Program-made: the position numbers and the translations under genes | Shown: one piece after another, positions 51,526 through 61,226 of the stretch | Position numbering within the stretch: the first letter of the stretch is position 1 | How the letters are laid out: each line of letters opens with the position of its first letter | Notes under the pieces: model-generated | What the model saw: the letters and a program-made list of their open reading frames with translations, nothing else | The model's database searches: none | Told to the model about the DNA's origin: nothing | Source of the DNA: Scytolyngbya sp. HA4215-MV1 | GTDB lineage: Bacteria; Cyanobacteriota; Cyanobacteriia; Leptolyngbyales; Leptolyngbyaceae | Reading direction: 5' to 3' | Length of the DNA: 64,000 nucleotides | Assembly (NCBI GenBank): GCA_019359045.1 | Contig: JAHHIA010000004.1 | Coordinates: 434,001 to 498,000 of the forward strand

Positions 51526-52072
51526 TTGCTATTTCGTCCTACCAGGGAAACGGATTTAAAGGGTAGGATAGTGTGAACTTGAAAATCACAATATTTTTTG
51601 AGGAAAGCTTAGGTAAATCGATCGAGTTGAATTGATTCTCTAGACAGGGAATCGCTATTTTCGGTAAAGTCTTTTCTCGGAAAGCTGTTTGTCTGAATCA
51701 GGTTGAGCTACTTTATAGTGATCACATCGCATTGATCTTATGAAATCGGTGTATAGTTGATCAATTTTTGATGGGTGGTTCGCATCTGCCTAATGTTTTT
51801 AGGGTTCCTCTTTTTCCAAATCGTCTAATACTTAGGGCATAGAGGTTAGTTCCAGAAAGTTTCTAGCCTCATTCTGTTAACGACATCCAAGTAAGTGACA
51901 GGATCACCCAGTCGTGAGACGTTGATCACCGACGATCGTAGGATTTGAGGTGAAACTAGGAGACTAGTCCTTTTTGGATTCTTTTTTGCTATCCTGATGC
52001 AGACTGGTTTCGGTTAACGCTGGAATTTATGTCCTAACGGGAGGTTCGCGAAGCGACTTGAAAGCAGCAACC
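51526..52072. other. 547-bp spacer without a supported gene
   Basis: AT-rich DNA between surE and the metallo-hydrolase gene. Apart from the weak stem after surE and a small GACTAGTC palindrome near 51963, I see no gene, RNA or repeat. The promoter of the downstream gene should be in its last 150 bp. Confidence 0.4.
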
Positions 52073-52987
52073 ATGTCTAGAACGCAAGACCAGTTCACAA
52101 TTCACTTTTGGGGCGTGAGGGGAAGTATTGCCTGCCCAGGACCGGGAACGGTTCGTTATGGTGGTAATACCCCTTGCGTTGAAATGCGCATCGCAGGGAC
52201 TCACCTCATTTTTGATGGGGGAACCGGCATTCGAGTCTTGGGGCAAGAATTGCTGCGCGAGACACCGCTAGAAGCCTATCTATTCTTTACGCATTCTCAC
52301 TGGGATCACATTCAAGGGTTTCCCTTTTTTGTCCCCGCCTTTATCAAAGGTAATCGCTTCAATATTTACGGGACGATCGCACCCAATGGAGCCACATTGG
52401 AGCAACGTCTGAATGATCAGATGTTACATCCCAATTTTCCAGTGCCTTTGCAGATTATGGCGGCTGAACTGCGGTTCCACAACCTGAAGGTGAGGCAACC
52501 CGTCCACATTGGAGACATTCTAGTGGAAAATGCTTTGTTAAATCATCCCGGTGAGGCGGTCGGCTATCGAGTTAGCTGGCGAGGCTGCTCAGCAGCTTAT
52601 GTGACTGATACCGAGCATTTCCCCGATCGCTTGGATGAAAATGTCCTTTGGCTAGCGCGAGATGCGGATGTGCTAATCTACGATGCTACTTATACGGACG
52701 AAGAATATTACTCAGAGAAATCGAGCAAAGTGGGATGGGGACATTCCACCTGGCAAGAAGCGGTCAAAATCGCTAAAGCTGCTAATGTTAAAAAATTGGT
52801 GATTTTTCATCACGACCCCTTACACAATGATGATTTTATGGATGGGGTAGGTAAGCAGGTGGCTGAAGTCTTTCCCGACAGCATCATTGCTCAAGAAGGG
52901 CGAGAGATCGAATTAGAAGTCATCTCAAATCCCTCTAAAACTGAGGTCGTTCCTGGGGTTCAGGTTTCTGCAGGTGGCATTCTTTAG
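52073..52987 (+). CDS. metallo-beta-lactamase fold hydrolase
   Basis: 304 aa from the ATG at 52073 (MSRTQDQFTIHFWGVRGS); a TTG five codons earlier is less likely. The start FWGVRGSIACPGPGTVRYGGNT and the metal motif FTHSHWDHIQGFPFF are those of the RNase Z/PhnP-like branch of the fold. Further ligands are in LLNHPGEAVGY, YVTDTEH, YDATYTDEEY and FHHDPLHNDD. Substrate is not identifiable: relatives act on cyclic nucleotides, phosphodiesters or RNA ends, and some are fused to signalling domains. A tandem 11-bp repeat (TTTAGTGTCAA, 52983-53004) overlaps the stop. Confidence 0.9.
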   Translation: MSRTQDQFTIHFWGVRGSIACPGPGTVRYGGNTPCVEMRIAGTHLIFDGGTGIRVLGQELLRETPLEAYLFFTHSHWDHIQGFPFFVPAFIKGNRFNIYGTIAPNGATLEQRLNDQMLHPNFPVPLQIMAAELRFHNLKVRQPVHIGDILVENALLNHPGEAVGYRVSWRGCSAAYVTDTEHFPDRLDENVLWLARDADVLIYDATYTDEEYYSEKSSKVGWGHSTWQEAVKIAKAANVKKLVIFHHDPLHNDDFMDGVGKQVAEVFPDSIIAQEGREIELEVISNPSKTEVVPGVQVSAGGIL

Positions 52988-53053
52988 TGTCAATTTAGTG
53001 TCAATATTGATGGTTAGTGTCGCACATCATTACCTCTTGAGGCTATCTGTTAT

Positions 53054-53962
53054 TCAAGACTGCTGCCAGATTTTAATCTTGCCACCCCAACAACTGCTCA
53101 CCAAAATTTCGCCACTGGGACTAAACGCAACCGACCAGACCCAATTGTCGTGATCCAGCAATGTTTGTAATAGAACGCCAGTCGCCAGATCCCAGATGCG
53201 TACGGCTTTATCGTTGCTACTGCTTACCAGGGTGCGCCCATTAGGACTGATGCTAACGGACGAAATGGCTCCCGTTTCTTGCGCTAGGGTATGCAACCTT
53301 TTCTTGGTGGGCAGGTGTCGAATCAAAATAGTGCCATCTTCGCTACCGCTGGCAAGCCATTGACTATCTGGGCTGAGGGCAATGCAGTTGACAGAGTGGG
53401 TATGGGCGGTGATGGTATAAAACCATTGTTGGGTGGTGAGATCCCACAATTGAATGGTTTGGTCTCGGCTACTGCTGACTAGGGTTTGTCCATCTGGAGT
53501 GATGGCGGTTGCCAGAACCCAGTGGTGATGTCCGGTCAAGGTACAGAAGTTTTGCCCGGTTTCAACTGTCCAGAGTTTGATGGTTTTATCCTGACTGCCG
53601 CTGGCAAGGGTGCAGCTATCTGGACTGAAGCTGACCGATCGTACCCAATCGGTATGTCCGATTAAGGTCTTCAACAACCCGCCTGTTTGCAGATCCCAAA
53701 GCTTGATAGTGCGATCGTTGCTACAACTCGCCAATAATTTCCCATTGGGGCTAATGGCGATCGCGCGTATCCAGGCAGAGTGCCCTTCCAGCGTATAGTG
53801 CAACGTTCCAGTTCTCAAATCCCAAAGCTTGATCGTTTTATCGCCGCTGCCACTGGCAAGGATTTGGGCATCTGGGCTAATGGCTACCGATCGCACCCAA
53901 GTTGCATGAGCATTAATGGTTTGAACACATTTCCAGGTGAGCGTTGAGGGCTGAGAAGACAT
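53054..53962 (-). CDS. seven-repeat WD40 protein
   Basis: 302 aa from the ATG at 53962 (a TTG two codons upstream is an alternative). Seven WD40 blades of about 42 residues are visible, ending KLWDL, KLWDL, KLWTV, QLWDL, LIRHL, RIWDL and KIWQ, with SISPDG and GH spacers. This is enough to close one beta-propeller. There is no kinase, NACHT or other fused domain, which sets it apart from the large cyanobacterial WD40 proteins. It probably acts as a protein-binding scaffold; partner unknown. It is divergent from the tocopherol cyclase gene with a 55-bp gap. Confidence 0.93.
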   Translation of the reverse strand: MSSQPSTLTWKCVQTINAHATWVRSVAISPDAQILASGSGDKTIKLWDLRTGTLHYTLEGHSAWIRAIAISPNGKLLASCSNDRTIKLWDLQTGGLLKTLIGHTDWVRSVSFSPDSCTLASGSQDKTIKLWTVETGQNFCTLTGHHHWVLATAITPDGQTLVSSSRDQTIQLWDLTTQQWFYTITAHTHSVNCIALSPDSQWLASGSEDGTILIRHLPTKKRLHTLAQETGAISSVSISPNGRTLVSSSNDKAVRIWDLATGVLLQTLLDHDNWVWSVAFSPSGEILVSSCWGGKIKIWQQS

Positions 53963-53975
53963 CGGCAAATGCTGA

Positions 53976-55133
<1,158 letters not shown>

Positions 55134-55140
55134 GCTGCGA

Positions 55141-55245
55141 TTAGGGTTGAGCAAACAGGCGTAAGCGATCGCCAATCTGTTTCAAGATCGGCAAAACCTT
55201 ATAGAGGTAGTTGCGCCCCAGCAATAGCAGTAAAATTTCTAACAT
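55141..55245 (-). pseudogene. C-terminal remnant of the interrupted nuclease-like gene
   Basis: A 34-codon minus-strand frame (MLEILLLLLGRNYLYKVLPI, then LKQIGDRLRLFAQP) matches the typical end of the nuclease-like family encoded at 55343-55765, whose copy here stops early. The intervening ~95 bp look like an inserted MITE. Removing the insert brings the two parts into a single frame except for one TAA. Confidence 0.5.
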
Positions 55246-55246
55246 A

Positions 55247-55341
55247 CTATAGCGATCCTATCTGGATCGTAAGAAAGGAGTCTGCTGGAATCCTTTCTCA
55301 CAAAGTCCCTTAATCTCATAACTGATTTAGGACTGCTATAT
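55247..55341. mobile_element. ~95-bp MITE-like element
   Basis: Imperfect terminal inverted repeats TATAGCGATCCTA (55248-55260) and TAGGACTGCTATA (55328-55340) match at 11 of 13 positions. The interior has a perfect 8-bp palindrome, AGAAAGGA (55272-55279) and TCCTTTCT (55291-55298), and CGATCC/GGATCG. TA dinucleotides lie at both borders, as expected for IS630/Tc1-type targets. There is no coding capacity. It separates two parts of a nuclease-like gene. Confidence 0.6.
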
Positions 55342-55342
55342 A

Positions 55343-55765
55343 TTACGGTTCGGGTTGTTGCACCAGTTTGATGAAGCCATAACTACTGTCATTGGTGATT
55401 AGCCCGTAAGTTGGCAAGGTTGAGCAAGGGTTTGCCAACATATCTCCTAATGCTTGTGAAATTGCCTGATCGATCCCAAAGGCTGCGCCTTTAGACTCAA
55501 TCACCAGTGTCCAAAGTTGCTCTTGAATCACGAGTGCATCAATCCGTCCGCGCCAGATGTCACCTGCCTCAACCAACTCCAGTTGAACGGGTTCTTCTAG
55601 CCTCACTTCAAACGGGGCGCGATAAAACCCAGCCAGGTGCAAAAGCGGGGCAATGATGACCAGCTTTACAAGTCCTTCAGAGATTTTGCCGCGTTTCATT
55701 TGGTCAAAATAGTCTTGCTGCACCTGATCAAGAAATCTCATTTCCTCAGCATTCAGTTCAGGCAA
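55343..55765 (-). pseudogene. PD-(D/E)XK-like restriction endonuclease subunit, truncated at both ends
   Basis: 140 codons from a TTG, with a TGA immediately upstream. Family features: LVIIAPLLHLAGFYRAPFEV, GRIDALVIQEQLWTLVIESKG (the D...ExK pattern of the nuclease core), QALGDMLANP and TYGLITNDSSYGFIKL. Members usually have about 35 more residues at the N-terminus and about 40 more at the C-terminus (YxxL...VLxxLKxIG). The missing end lies at 55141-55245, beyond a small MITE. The protein may still be made, but it lacks the terminal helices. This cyanobacterial family is annotated as HsdR_N-like; a true restriction role is not established. Confidence 0.65.
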
Positions 55766-55872
55766 GGATATTTGTCATTCTGAAAAGAATTTTAGATTGT
55801 TGATGAGTTGTAGATGCTGTTTTTCGACGAGATCTGGCAGGGTAAGGTTGCCGATCGCAACTGTATTCACTA

Positions 55873-56275
55873 TCAGAGATCCTCTCCTAAATCATCCTCT
55901 TCTACTTCGCTTTCAGGAGATCCCTCATCAAACAAGGACATCTGCTTGCCCATCGCTTCCTCAATTTTGGTCAATAAGATTCGTTTCCGTGAAGCAATAA
56001 AGCTTTCAAAATCACCTGCCGAAGTATTTTGGGGTCGATACGATGAGTCACTAGAACTGCATCCATACCTGCGTCATCTAATTGAACGGTTGGGTGAGTT
56101 TAAAGTCTCTTGCACCTTCATGTTGAACCAATACACTAATTCCCTGATAGGCAGCGCTCTTTCTAGATCGTAGAGTCTCTAGACGGCTTGGTTGAAAACT
56201 AGCCTCGCGAGTGGTTGCAAGTTCCTAAAAATTCCCTTTAATCCATTCTACGAGTTCCTAAATATCAAGAGCCAT
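55873..56275 (-). pseudogene. decayed gene with in-frame TAG codons and a frameshift
   Basis: On the minus strand an ATG at 56275 begins MALDI, then TAG (56260-56258), ELVEWIKGNF, TAG (56227-56225), and a long protein-like stretch (ELATTREASFQPSRLETL, SAAYQGISVLVQHEGARDF, KLTQPFN) up to TAG at 56080-56078. A shift of one frame then gives SAGDFESFIASRKRILLTKI, EEAMGKQMSLFDEG and an acidic end closing at TGA 55875-55873. All three TAG codons could be CAG (Gln) to TAG changes. I do not recognise the family; the C-terminal part resembles ends of restriction-type proteins. It lies between the substrate-binding protein and the broken nuclease, on the same strand. Confidence 0.5.
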
Positions 56276-56321
56276 GGCCGTTTCAACGACACCACCATAA
56301 ATTAAATTTTACCGTAAAAAA

Positions 56322-58004
56322 TTAACCCTTTTTGAGTGTCCAGAAAGGAACTTTTTGCGTCGGTTCTAGCCGTACGCCGGAAATATCTTTTTGAGCGAAG
56401 AAATATTCCTTACTCTGCCAGAGAGGGATGAAGGGGACATCTTGCGCCAGAATGTCTTGGATTTCGCTAAAGATCCCCTGGCGACGTTGGGGATTTTGTT
56501 CTTGCCGCTCCTGGTCGATCAGATGATTAATGCGATCGTTGTAATAAAACGATCCTTGTAACTTGCTGGCTCCCTCTTCGCAGCCTTTTTGGGGAGAGCC
56601 TTTGGTGCAACTGAGGAAAGGTTGTAGATAATTATCGGGGTCAAGGAAGTCGGGGGTCCAATCCAGCATGAAAACGGGATACACCCCCTTATCGAGATTG
56701 CTGTAGGCAGTTGCCGACTCGACCCCATCCAGATTTATCTGCACAGCGCCTTCGGAGCTTCGTTGAATAGACGCTTTGAGAGTCACAGATGCTAACTGGT
56801 TGCTTGTCAGGTTGGAGCGATACCAAAAATCGACGGATAAGGGAGGCAGGGGGTCGCGATCGCTCCGCTCCGCCATCAGACTATGGGCTTTTGGTTGATT
56901 GATCTGAGCTGTCTCGGCACGCACTAAGGTGGTTTGAGAGGTTTCAGTCGGGGTTTGGAAGACGGGTTTGTAAGCATCCAATGACGTCGGAATCAGGCTA
57001 TAGAGCGGTTCCACCTGTCCCTGAAATACCCGCTTTTGCAACAAGGGACGATCGATGAGCGCTGCTAGTTGCTGTCGCACTTCTATCCGATCGAGCGGGG
57101 GCGATTGCAAGTTGAGCGAGAGGTAATAGATGCCTGCGCCTGCACCTTCGATGACTTGCCAGCCATTCTGGTTTGCACCCTGTTGCAAACTCCGCACTTG
57201 ATCCAAGTCCAGGTTTTGGTAAGCTGCATCCACTGCACCTGTTTTGAAGGCAGTGAATAAATTGGCTGAGCTGGAGAAAAATTGGATATCAATGCCCCGA
57301 TTGGCAGGTTTTTCGCCCCAGTATTGGTCAAATACATCCAGTCGCATGGAATCACTACCGGAGTGGATGAGTTTGTAGGGACCAGTACCGACAAACTCAT
57401 CCGATTTGAACTTATCCTTGCCAATTTCATAGACATTGGGAGAAACAGCGCAGGCTCCGGTAAATGCCAGCACCGATGGGAATGCCACAAAAGGCTTTTG
57501 CAATTGGATGGTGAGTTCGTATTCGGCAGTAGCCTGAATCGACTTCACAACATCGGTGAGCAAAGCGACGGGCGCACCCCCGTTTTGCATGAAGCGATCG
57601 AGGGAAAACGCCATTGCTTTGGCATTAAATGGAGTGCCATCGTGAAAGGTAACGCCCTGGCGCAGGGGGATGGTGTAGGTCAAGCCATCTGGGCTGATTT
57701 TAGGCAGGGCAGTCGCTAGTTGGGGAACGAGTTCGGTGGTGCCGGGGGCATAGGTATAGAGCCGATCGCCCAAGTTATAGAGCAAGTTACCCGAAAACAA
57801 TTCATAGGCATCTGCCGGGTCGATCGTCCGAATCACTGCCGTGGTACCCAAGACCACTCGTTCAGAGGAGGGAGACTGAGCGGACGATCGGTGAGCAAGT
57901 TGGGGATTGCAGCCCACCACCAACACACTGGAGAGACAAAATAGGATGAAACAGACAATCAGCGATCGACGAATCTGAGAGTTCCAGTGCGTAATCCAGT
58001 GCAT
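56322..58004 (-). CDS. ABC transporter substrate-binding lipoprotein (peptide/nickel family 5)
   Basis: 560 aa. A lipoprotein signal peptide ends in the lipobox LVVGC. Family SBP_bac_5 (DppA/OppA/NikA) features: YTIPLRQGVTFHDGTPFNAKAM, FKSDEFVGTGPYKL, RIEVRQQLAALIDRPLL and MLDWTPDFLDPDNYLQPFL. It captures oligopeptides or a related solute in the periplasm for a permease that is not in the window. The gene starts 19 bp after hisH on the same strand, so the two are probably cotranscribed. The ligand cannot be predicted from sequence. Confidence 0.93.
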   Translation of the reverse strand: MHWITHWNSQIRRSLIVCFILFCLSSVLVVGCNPQLAHRSSAQSPSSERVVLGTTAVIRTIDPADAYELFSGNLLYNLGDRLYTYAPGTTELVPQLATALPKISPDGLTYTIPLRQGVTFHDGTPFNAKAMAFSLDRFMQNGGAPVALLTDVVKSIQATAEYELTIQLQKPFVAFPSVLAFTGACAVSPNVYEIGKDKFKSDEFVGTGPYKLIHSGSDSMRLDVFDQYWGEKPANRGIDIQFFSSSANLFTAFKTGAVDAAYQNLDLDQVRSLQQGANQNGWQVIEGAGAGIYYLSLNLQSPPLDRIEVRQQLAALIDRPLLQKRVFQGQVEPLYSLIPTSLDAYKPVFQTPTETSQTTLVRAETAQINQPKAHSLMAERSDRDPLPPLSVDFWYRSNLTSNQLASVTLKASIQRSSEGAVQINLDGVESATAYSNLDKGVYPVFMLDWTPDFLDPDNYLQPFLSCTKGSPQKGCEEGASKLQGSFYYNDRINHLIDQERQEQNPQRRQGIFSEIQDILAQDVPFIPLWQSKEYFFAQKDISGVRLEPTQKVPFWTLKKG

Positions 58005-58023
58005 CCAACCTTTTCCTTTTTCC

Positions 58024-58668
58024 TTACCCGATCGTCACCAACCGACGCTGATTGACCCACTGCACAAAATTCGACAAAATCTGCAATCCTGCTGTCGAAG
58101 ACTTTTCTGGATGAAACTGCACTGCCATTAAATTGTCGCGGGCAATGGCAGCAGTGATGGTCTGGCTACCGTGAGTAATTGTCGCAGCTTTCACGTCCTC
58201 CTTGACTGGATCGACGTAATAAGAATGGACAAAATAGACCCAGGGTTCCGATGGCAAGTGTTGCCAGAGGGGAGATTCGGGTTGGTGGATTTGTAGCTGA
58301 TTCCAGCCCATGTGAGGAATCGTAATACCTGGTTCTGACCGAAATCGCCGCACCATGCCGGGAATAATGCCCAAACCAGGTTCTTTGCCTTCTTCGCTGG
58401 CATCGAACAAAATCTGTAAACCTAGACAAATGCCCAAAAAGGGCTTGCCACTGACGATCGCTGCCTTAATCGGTCCCTCTAACTGGCGCGAGCGAATATG
58501 CTGCACAGCCGGATCAAAAGAGCCAACCCCCGGTAGAACGATCGCATCTGCCTGTTCTAATGCTTGGGCGGAATCGGTAACTTTTGTGGTAGCGCCTGCA
58601 TTCTCCAGCCCTTTACAGGCAGAATGCAAATTCCCCATGTCATAATCAATGACTGCAATGACTGGCAT
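58024..58668 (-). CDS. hisH: imidazole glycerol phosphate synthase, glutaminase subunit
   Basis: 214 aa. HisH releases ammonia from glutamine for HisF, which makes imidazole glycerol phosphate and AICAR in histidine biosynthesis. The class I amidotransferase triad is visible: Cys in GKPFLGICLGLQILF, and His and Glu in VQFHPEKSS. The start MPVIAVIDYDMGNLHSACKGL and VLPGVGSFDPAV are characteristic. Length is normal. hisF is not adjacent, as is common in cyanobacteria. The downstream neighbour encodes a peptide-type binding protein. Confidence 0.96.
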   Translation of the reverse strand: MPVIAVIDYDMGNLHSACKGLENAGATTKVTDSAQALEQADAIVLPGVGSFDPAVQHIRSRQLEGPIKAAIVSGKPFLGICLGLQILFDASEEGKEPGLGIIPGMVRRFRSEPGITIPHMGWNQLQIHQPESPLWQHLPSEPWVYFVHSYYVDPVKEDVKAATITHGSQTITAAIARDNLMAVQFHPEKSSTAGLQILSNFVQWVNQRRLVTIG

Positions 58669-58827
58669 TGCCCAACCCTCGCTGTATGATTTCGGTTATT
58701 TAAAGATTGTATAGCGGGATTGTGAGAGAACCGGGAGAATCGTAAGACAACTTTCTCTAGCGGAAAGTTGCGCTCTATCCAAAATGAACGGCGATCGATT
58801 AAATTTCACACATCCCTTTTGGAGCCG

Positions 58828-59355
58828 ATGGCAAGCAAACTGTTAATCACCTCCTTTAACACCTGGGAAGCCCATCAACCCTCCAATGCAGCAGATGATT
58901 TGTTGGCTGAAGTTCTGCGCCGTAATGGGTTTCACGATCGCATTCATCTACTGCGTCAACTGCCCGTGGATTTTCAGTTGGCACCCGCTGCCGTGCTCGC
59001 CCAAATTGCCGCCCTACAACCCGATGCCGTAGTATGTTGCGGCATGGCAGAAACCCGCACTTGGCTAACGGTCGAAACCAACGGCAAACATCAGCAGGAA
59101 ACCTGCTTCACCCCCTTCCTCGTGCCAGATCTGGTCAAAGACCTGCCCTGTACCCGCATCAGCCACGATGCTGGAAACTTTGTCTGCAACCATCTCTACT
59201 ATTCACTCTTGAAGCAGTTTCAGCCCTCTGCGTTCTCATTGCCGTGCCTGTTCGTTCATGTGCCAAGATTGCATGAGGGCAACTTGCAGCCCATTTTGTC
59301 TGACTTTGTGACCCTACTTCAGCGAATTGAGTCGCAAATAGAGTTGCAAATATAG
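58828..59355 (+). CDS. C15 (pyroglutamyl-peptidase I)-like protein
   Basis: 175 aa from the ATG at 58828 (MASKLLITSFNTWEAHQPSN); a longer frame to 58768 has no family similarity. The fold is that of C15 peptidases, which remove N-terminal pyroglutamate. Putative triad: Glu in TWLTVETNG, Cys in DAGNFVCNHLYYSLL and His in CLFVHVPRL. The canonical GxGGR segment is changed to GMAETRT. This points to a diverged cyanobacterial branch whose substrate may differ. The length is slightly below the roughly 200-215 aa of classical enzymes. It is divergent from hisH and monocistronic. Confidence 0.85.
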   Translation: MASKLLITSFNTWEAHQPSNAADDLLAEVLRRNGFHDRIHLLRQLPVDFQLAPAAVLAQIAALQPDAVVCCGMAETRTWLTVETNGKHQQETCFTPFLVPDLVKDLPCTRISHDAGNFVCNHLYYSLLKQFQPSAFSLPCLFVHVPRLHEGNLQPILSDFVTLLQRIESQIELQI

Positions 59356-59505
59356 AACGATCGGGACTAATTCTATCCCCTTAACCTCACATCGAACGTT
59401 GATACAATCCAATCGAAAATTGATTCATCGTAGGGGCGGATTGTATTCCTACAGAAAAATGCCGATGTAATTAATTTTTATTCTTTGCAATTCTTCTGGT
59501 TCACT

Positions 59506-60849
59506 ATGTTTTCCTTCCTTCCCCTGTTCACTCTGGCACAAGCAACCCCTACCCCACCCCCTCAAGAAGTCTTTCAGCCCCAGGAAGTACGTCCTCTGCC
59601 GGGGCAACTGGATTCGGTGCTGGTCTTCAATAGCAACAGTCCAGAACTGGTGTTGAAAGAAGGCATTTTGCTTTCTACCTTTCCGCCAAAAGGTAAGACA
59701 TTTCCTGCCGCCCACCTGAATCAGCCGCTATCAGGACGGTTTGATGTTTTTGCCCATCACATTGCCAAAGCCCCAACACCCGAAGATCTTCGTACGCTCT
59801 ATCTAGGGGTGTTGCTCTACAATCCCGGCAAGCAGGCAATCACGATCGACATTTTGCAAGCTGCCAGCTACCTGAGTCAACCCGATGCTCCCTTTATCGA
59901 TCTCCCCCCAATGGTGGACGATCCTCAGGGAACCGTTTACGCGGGTCCGGGCAGTCGTGCCATGGGCGACATTCTGCGCGGTCGGCGACAAGCTGGTTTT
60001 CCCCCACAGGTGATAATTCCCCCAGGAGAAAGCCGCTTGTTGATGAATCTGCCGATTCCCGTTAAAACGCTGACTCCTCCGCTGAATGGACGATCGACCT
60101 TGATTCGGGCACGTAGCAATGGCACCTTCTATGCTGCCAGTTTGGCGATGTTTGCCAAACCCACTGCTGAGGGCAATGAGCGTCCCCCCACGCTGGAAGA
60201 ATGGCAGAATTTGCTGGAAACAGGGGATTTAGCCAGTCCCCGCGATCGTACTCCGACACCACCGGGTGCTAAAGGACAAATTGTCTACGGGCGGGTTGCT
60301 GGAGTGGCACGTGGTTCGGCATGGGATGCCCAAATCTTTACTACCTCTACCTATCACCTGCCCATTCCCCCGACAGGGCAAGCCTATTCTTACGGTTTGA
60401 GTACCTTGTTAGGCGGTAAATTGGGCACTGGGCAAGACCAAACCGCAGATTTGATTGCCCGCTATCCTGACACAGCGTACAAAACCCATGGCAACTACGC
60501 CATCCAGTACAATCTCACCCTGCCGCTGCAAAACCCGACCGATCAGCCCCAAACTGTGACGTTGACGATTCAAACCCCCACTAAACAGGAACAAATTCAG
60601 GGGGGACTGAAGTTTTTTGATCCGCCGCAACGGCAGGTCTTCTTTCGAGGCACGGTACGATTTCGCTATAACGACGATTTGGGTGCGCCCCAAACTCGCT
60701 ATGTGCATCTGGTACAACGCCGCGGACAACAGGGCGAACCGATCGTTACACTCACTATGCCTCCCGGCAGCGATCGGCTTGTGCAGGTCGATTTTCTTTA
60801 CCCCCCCGACGCCACGCCGCCCCAGGTGTTGACGGTCAGAACTCAATGA
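59506..60849 (+). CDS. DUF3370-family exported cyanobacterial protein
   Basis: 447 aa from the ATG at 59506 (a TTG seven codons upstream is in frame). A short signal peptide (MFSFLPLFTLAQA) is followed by a Pro-rich segment and a conserved module with VLVFNSNSPELVLKEGILLS, TFPPKGK and FDVFAHHIA. The sequence is almost all beta strands, without enzymatic motifs. I assign it to DUF3370 from memory of this NSPEL...EGILLSTFPP pattern. Location should be periplasmic. The role is unknown. A long perfect hairpin lies after it, before the convergent fabG. Confidence 0.82.
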   Translation: MFSFLPLFTLAQATPTPPPQEVFQPQEVRPLPGQLDSVLVFNSNSPELVLKEGILLSTFPPKGKTFPAAHLNQPLSGRFDVFAHHIAKAPTPEDLRTLYLGVLLYNPGKQAITIDILQAASYLSQPDAPFIDLPPMVDDPQGTVYAGPGSRAMGDILRGRRQAGFPPQVIIPPGESRLLMNLPIPVKTLTPPLNGRSTLIRARSNGTFYAASLAMFAKPTAEGNERPPTLEEWQNLLETGDLASPRDRTPTPPGAKGQIVYGRVAGVARGSAWDAQIFTTSTYHLPIPPTGQAYSYGLSTLLGGKLGTGQDQTADLIARYPDTAYKTHGNYAIQYNLTLPLQNPTDQPQTVTLTIQTPTKQEQIQGGLKFFDPPQRQVFFRGTVRFRYNDDLGAPQTRYVHLVQRRGQQGEPIVTLTMPPGSDRLVQVDFLYPPDATPPQVLTVRTQ

Positions 60850-60935
60850 GAAAGACGCCGGGAAACGGGGATGGGGAGACGTGGGGATAGGAAGATGTGA
60901 GGGCATAGAGAGACGCAGACGCAGAGATGGTAAGT
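60850..60935 (+). repeat. purine-rich STRR-like stretch
   Basis: Degenerate GGGGAGACG/GGGATAGG units follow the DUF3370 stop. The composition and unit type resemble those of the repeat built into the kinase gene at 6850-6930, on the opposite strand sense. It is noncoding. Confidence 0.5.
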
Positions 60936-60998
60936 CCATGGTGATTCTTTATTCTTCGCGTCTCTCCTTCTCTGGGACAGTCGGTTATGTTGTAGACA

Positions 60999-61055
60999 TG
61001 TTGTGGGTATTTTTGAAAGCTTTACTGAGCAAAGCTTTCAAAAATACCCACAACA
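60999..61055. repeat. 25-bp perfect inverted repeat hairpin between convergent genes
   Basis: Bases 60999-61023 (TGTTGTGGGTATTTTTGAAAG...) pair without mismatch with 61031-61055, leaving a 7-base loop (ACTGAGC). It lies between the convergent DUF3370 and fabG genes, and could be a bidirectional terminator or a foldback element. A/T tracts near the middle of each arm give T-rich RNA in both directions. Confidence 0.85.
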
Positions 61056-61110
61056 CCTTTGAAGCACTACCGACAGTCTTAGGAGATTTCTAGCAAACAA
61101 ATTACCCGCT

Positions 61111-61158
61111 GGCTTCGGCTCCGCTCAGTCAGCTTTTGCCCTGAGCAAAGTCGAAGGC
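61111..61158. repeat. GGCTTCGGCTCCGCTCAG / CTGAGCAAAGTCGAAGGC hairpin
   Basis: An imperfect inverted repeat of two 18-base arms (61111-61128, 61141-61158) around a 12-base loop. The CTTCGACTCCGCTCAG-like core is a widespread dispersed palindrome in cyanobacteria and other bacteria. It is in the same gap as the 25-bp hairpin, 70 bp before the fabG stop. Confidence 0.6.
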
Positions 61159-61226
61159 AATGGCAGAGGGTAAAATCTTCCCTGGAAATTTCCTTAGCGA
61201 CTTGGCTCAGCATTCATGCGTCTGGC

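Noticed and set aside
55814-56173. 119-codon plus-strand frame
   Set aside because: The minus strand of the same DNA reads as a decayed protein with better residue patterns; the plus frame is a shadow.
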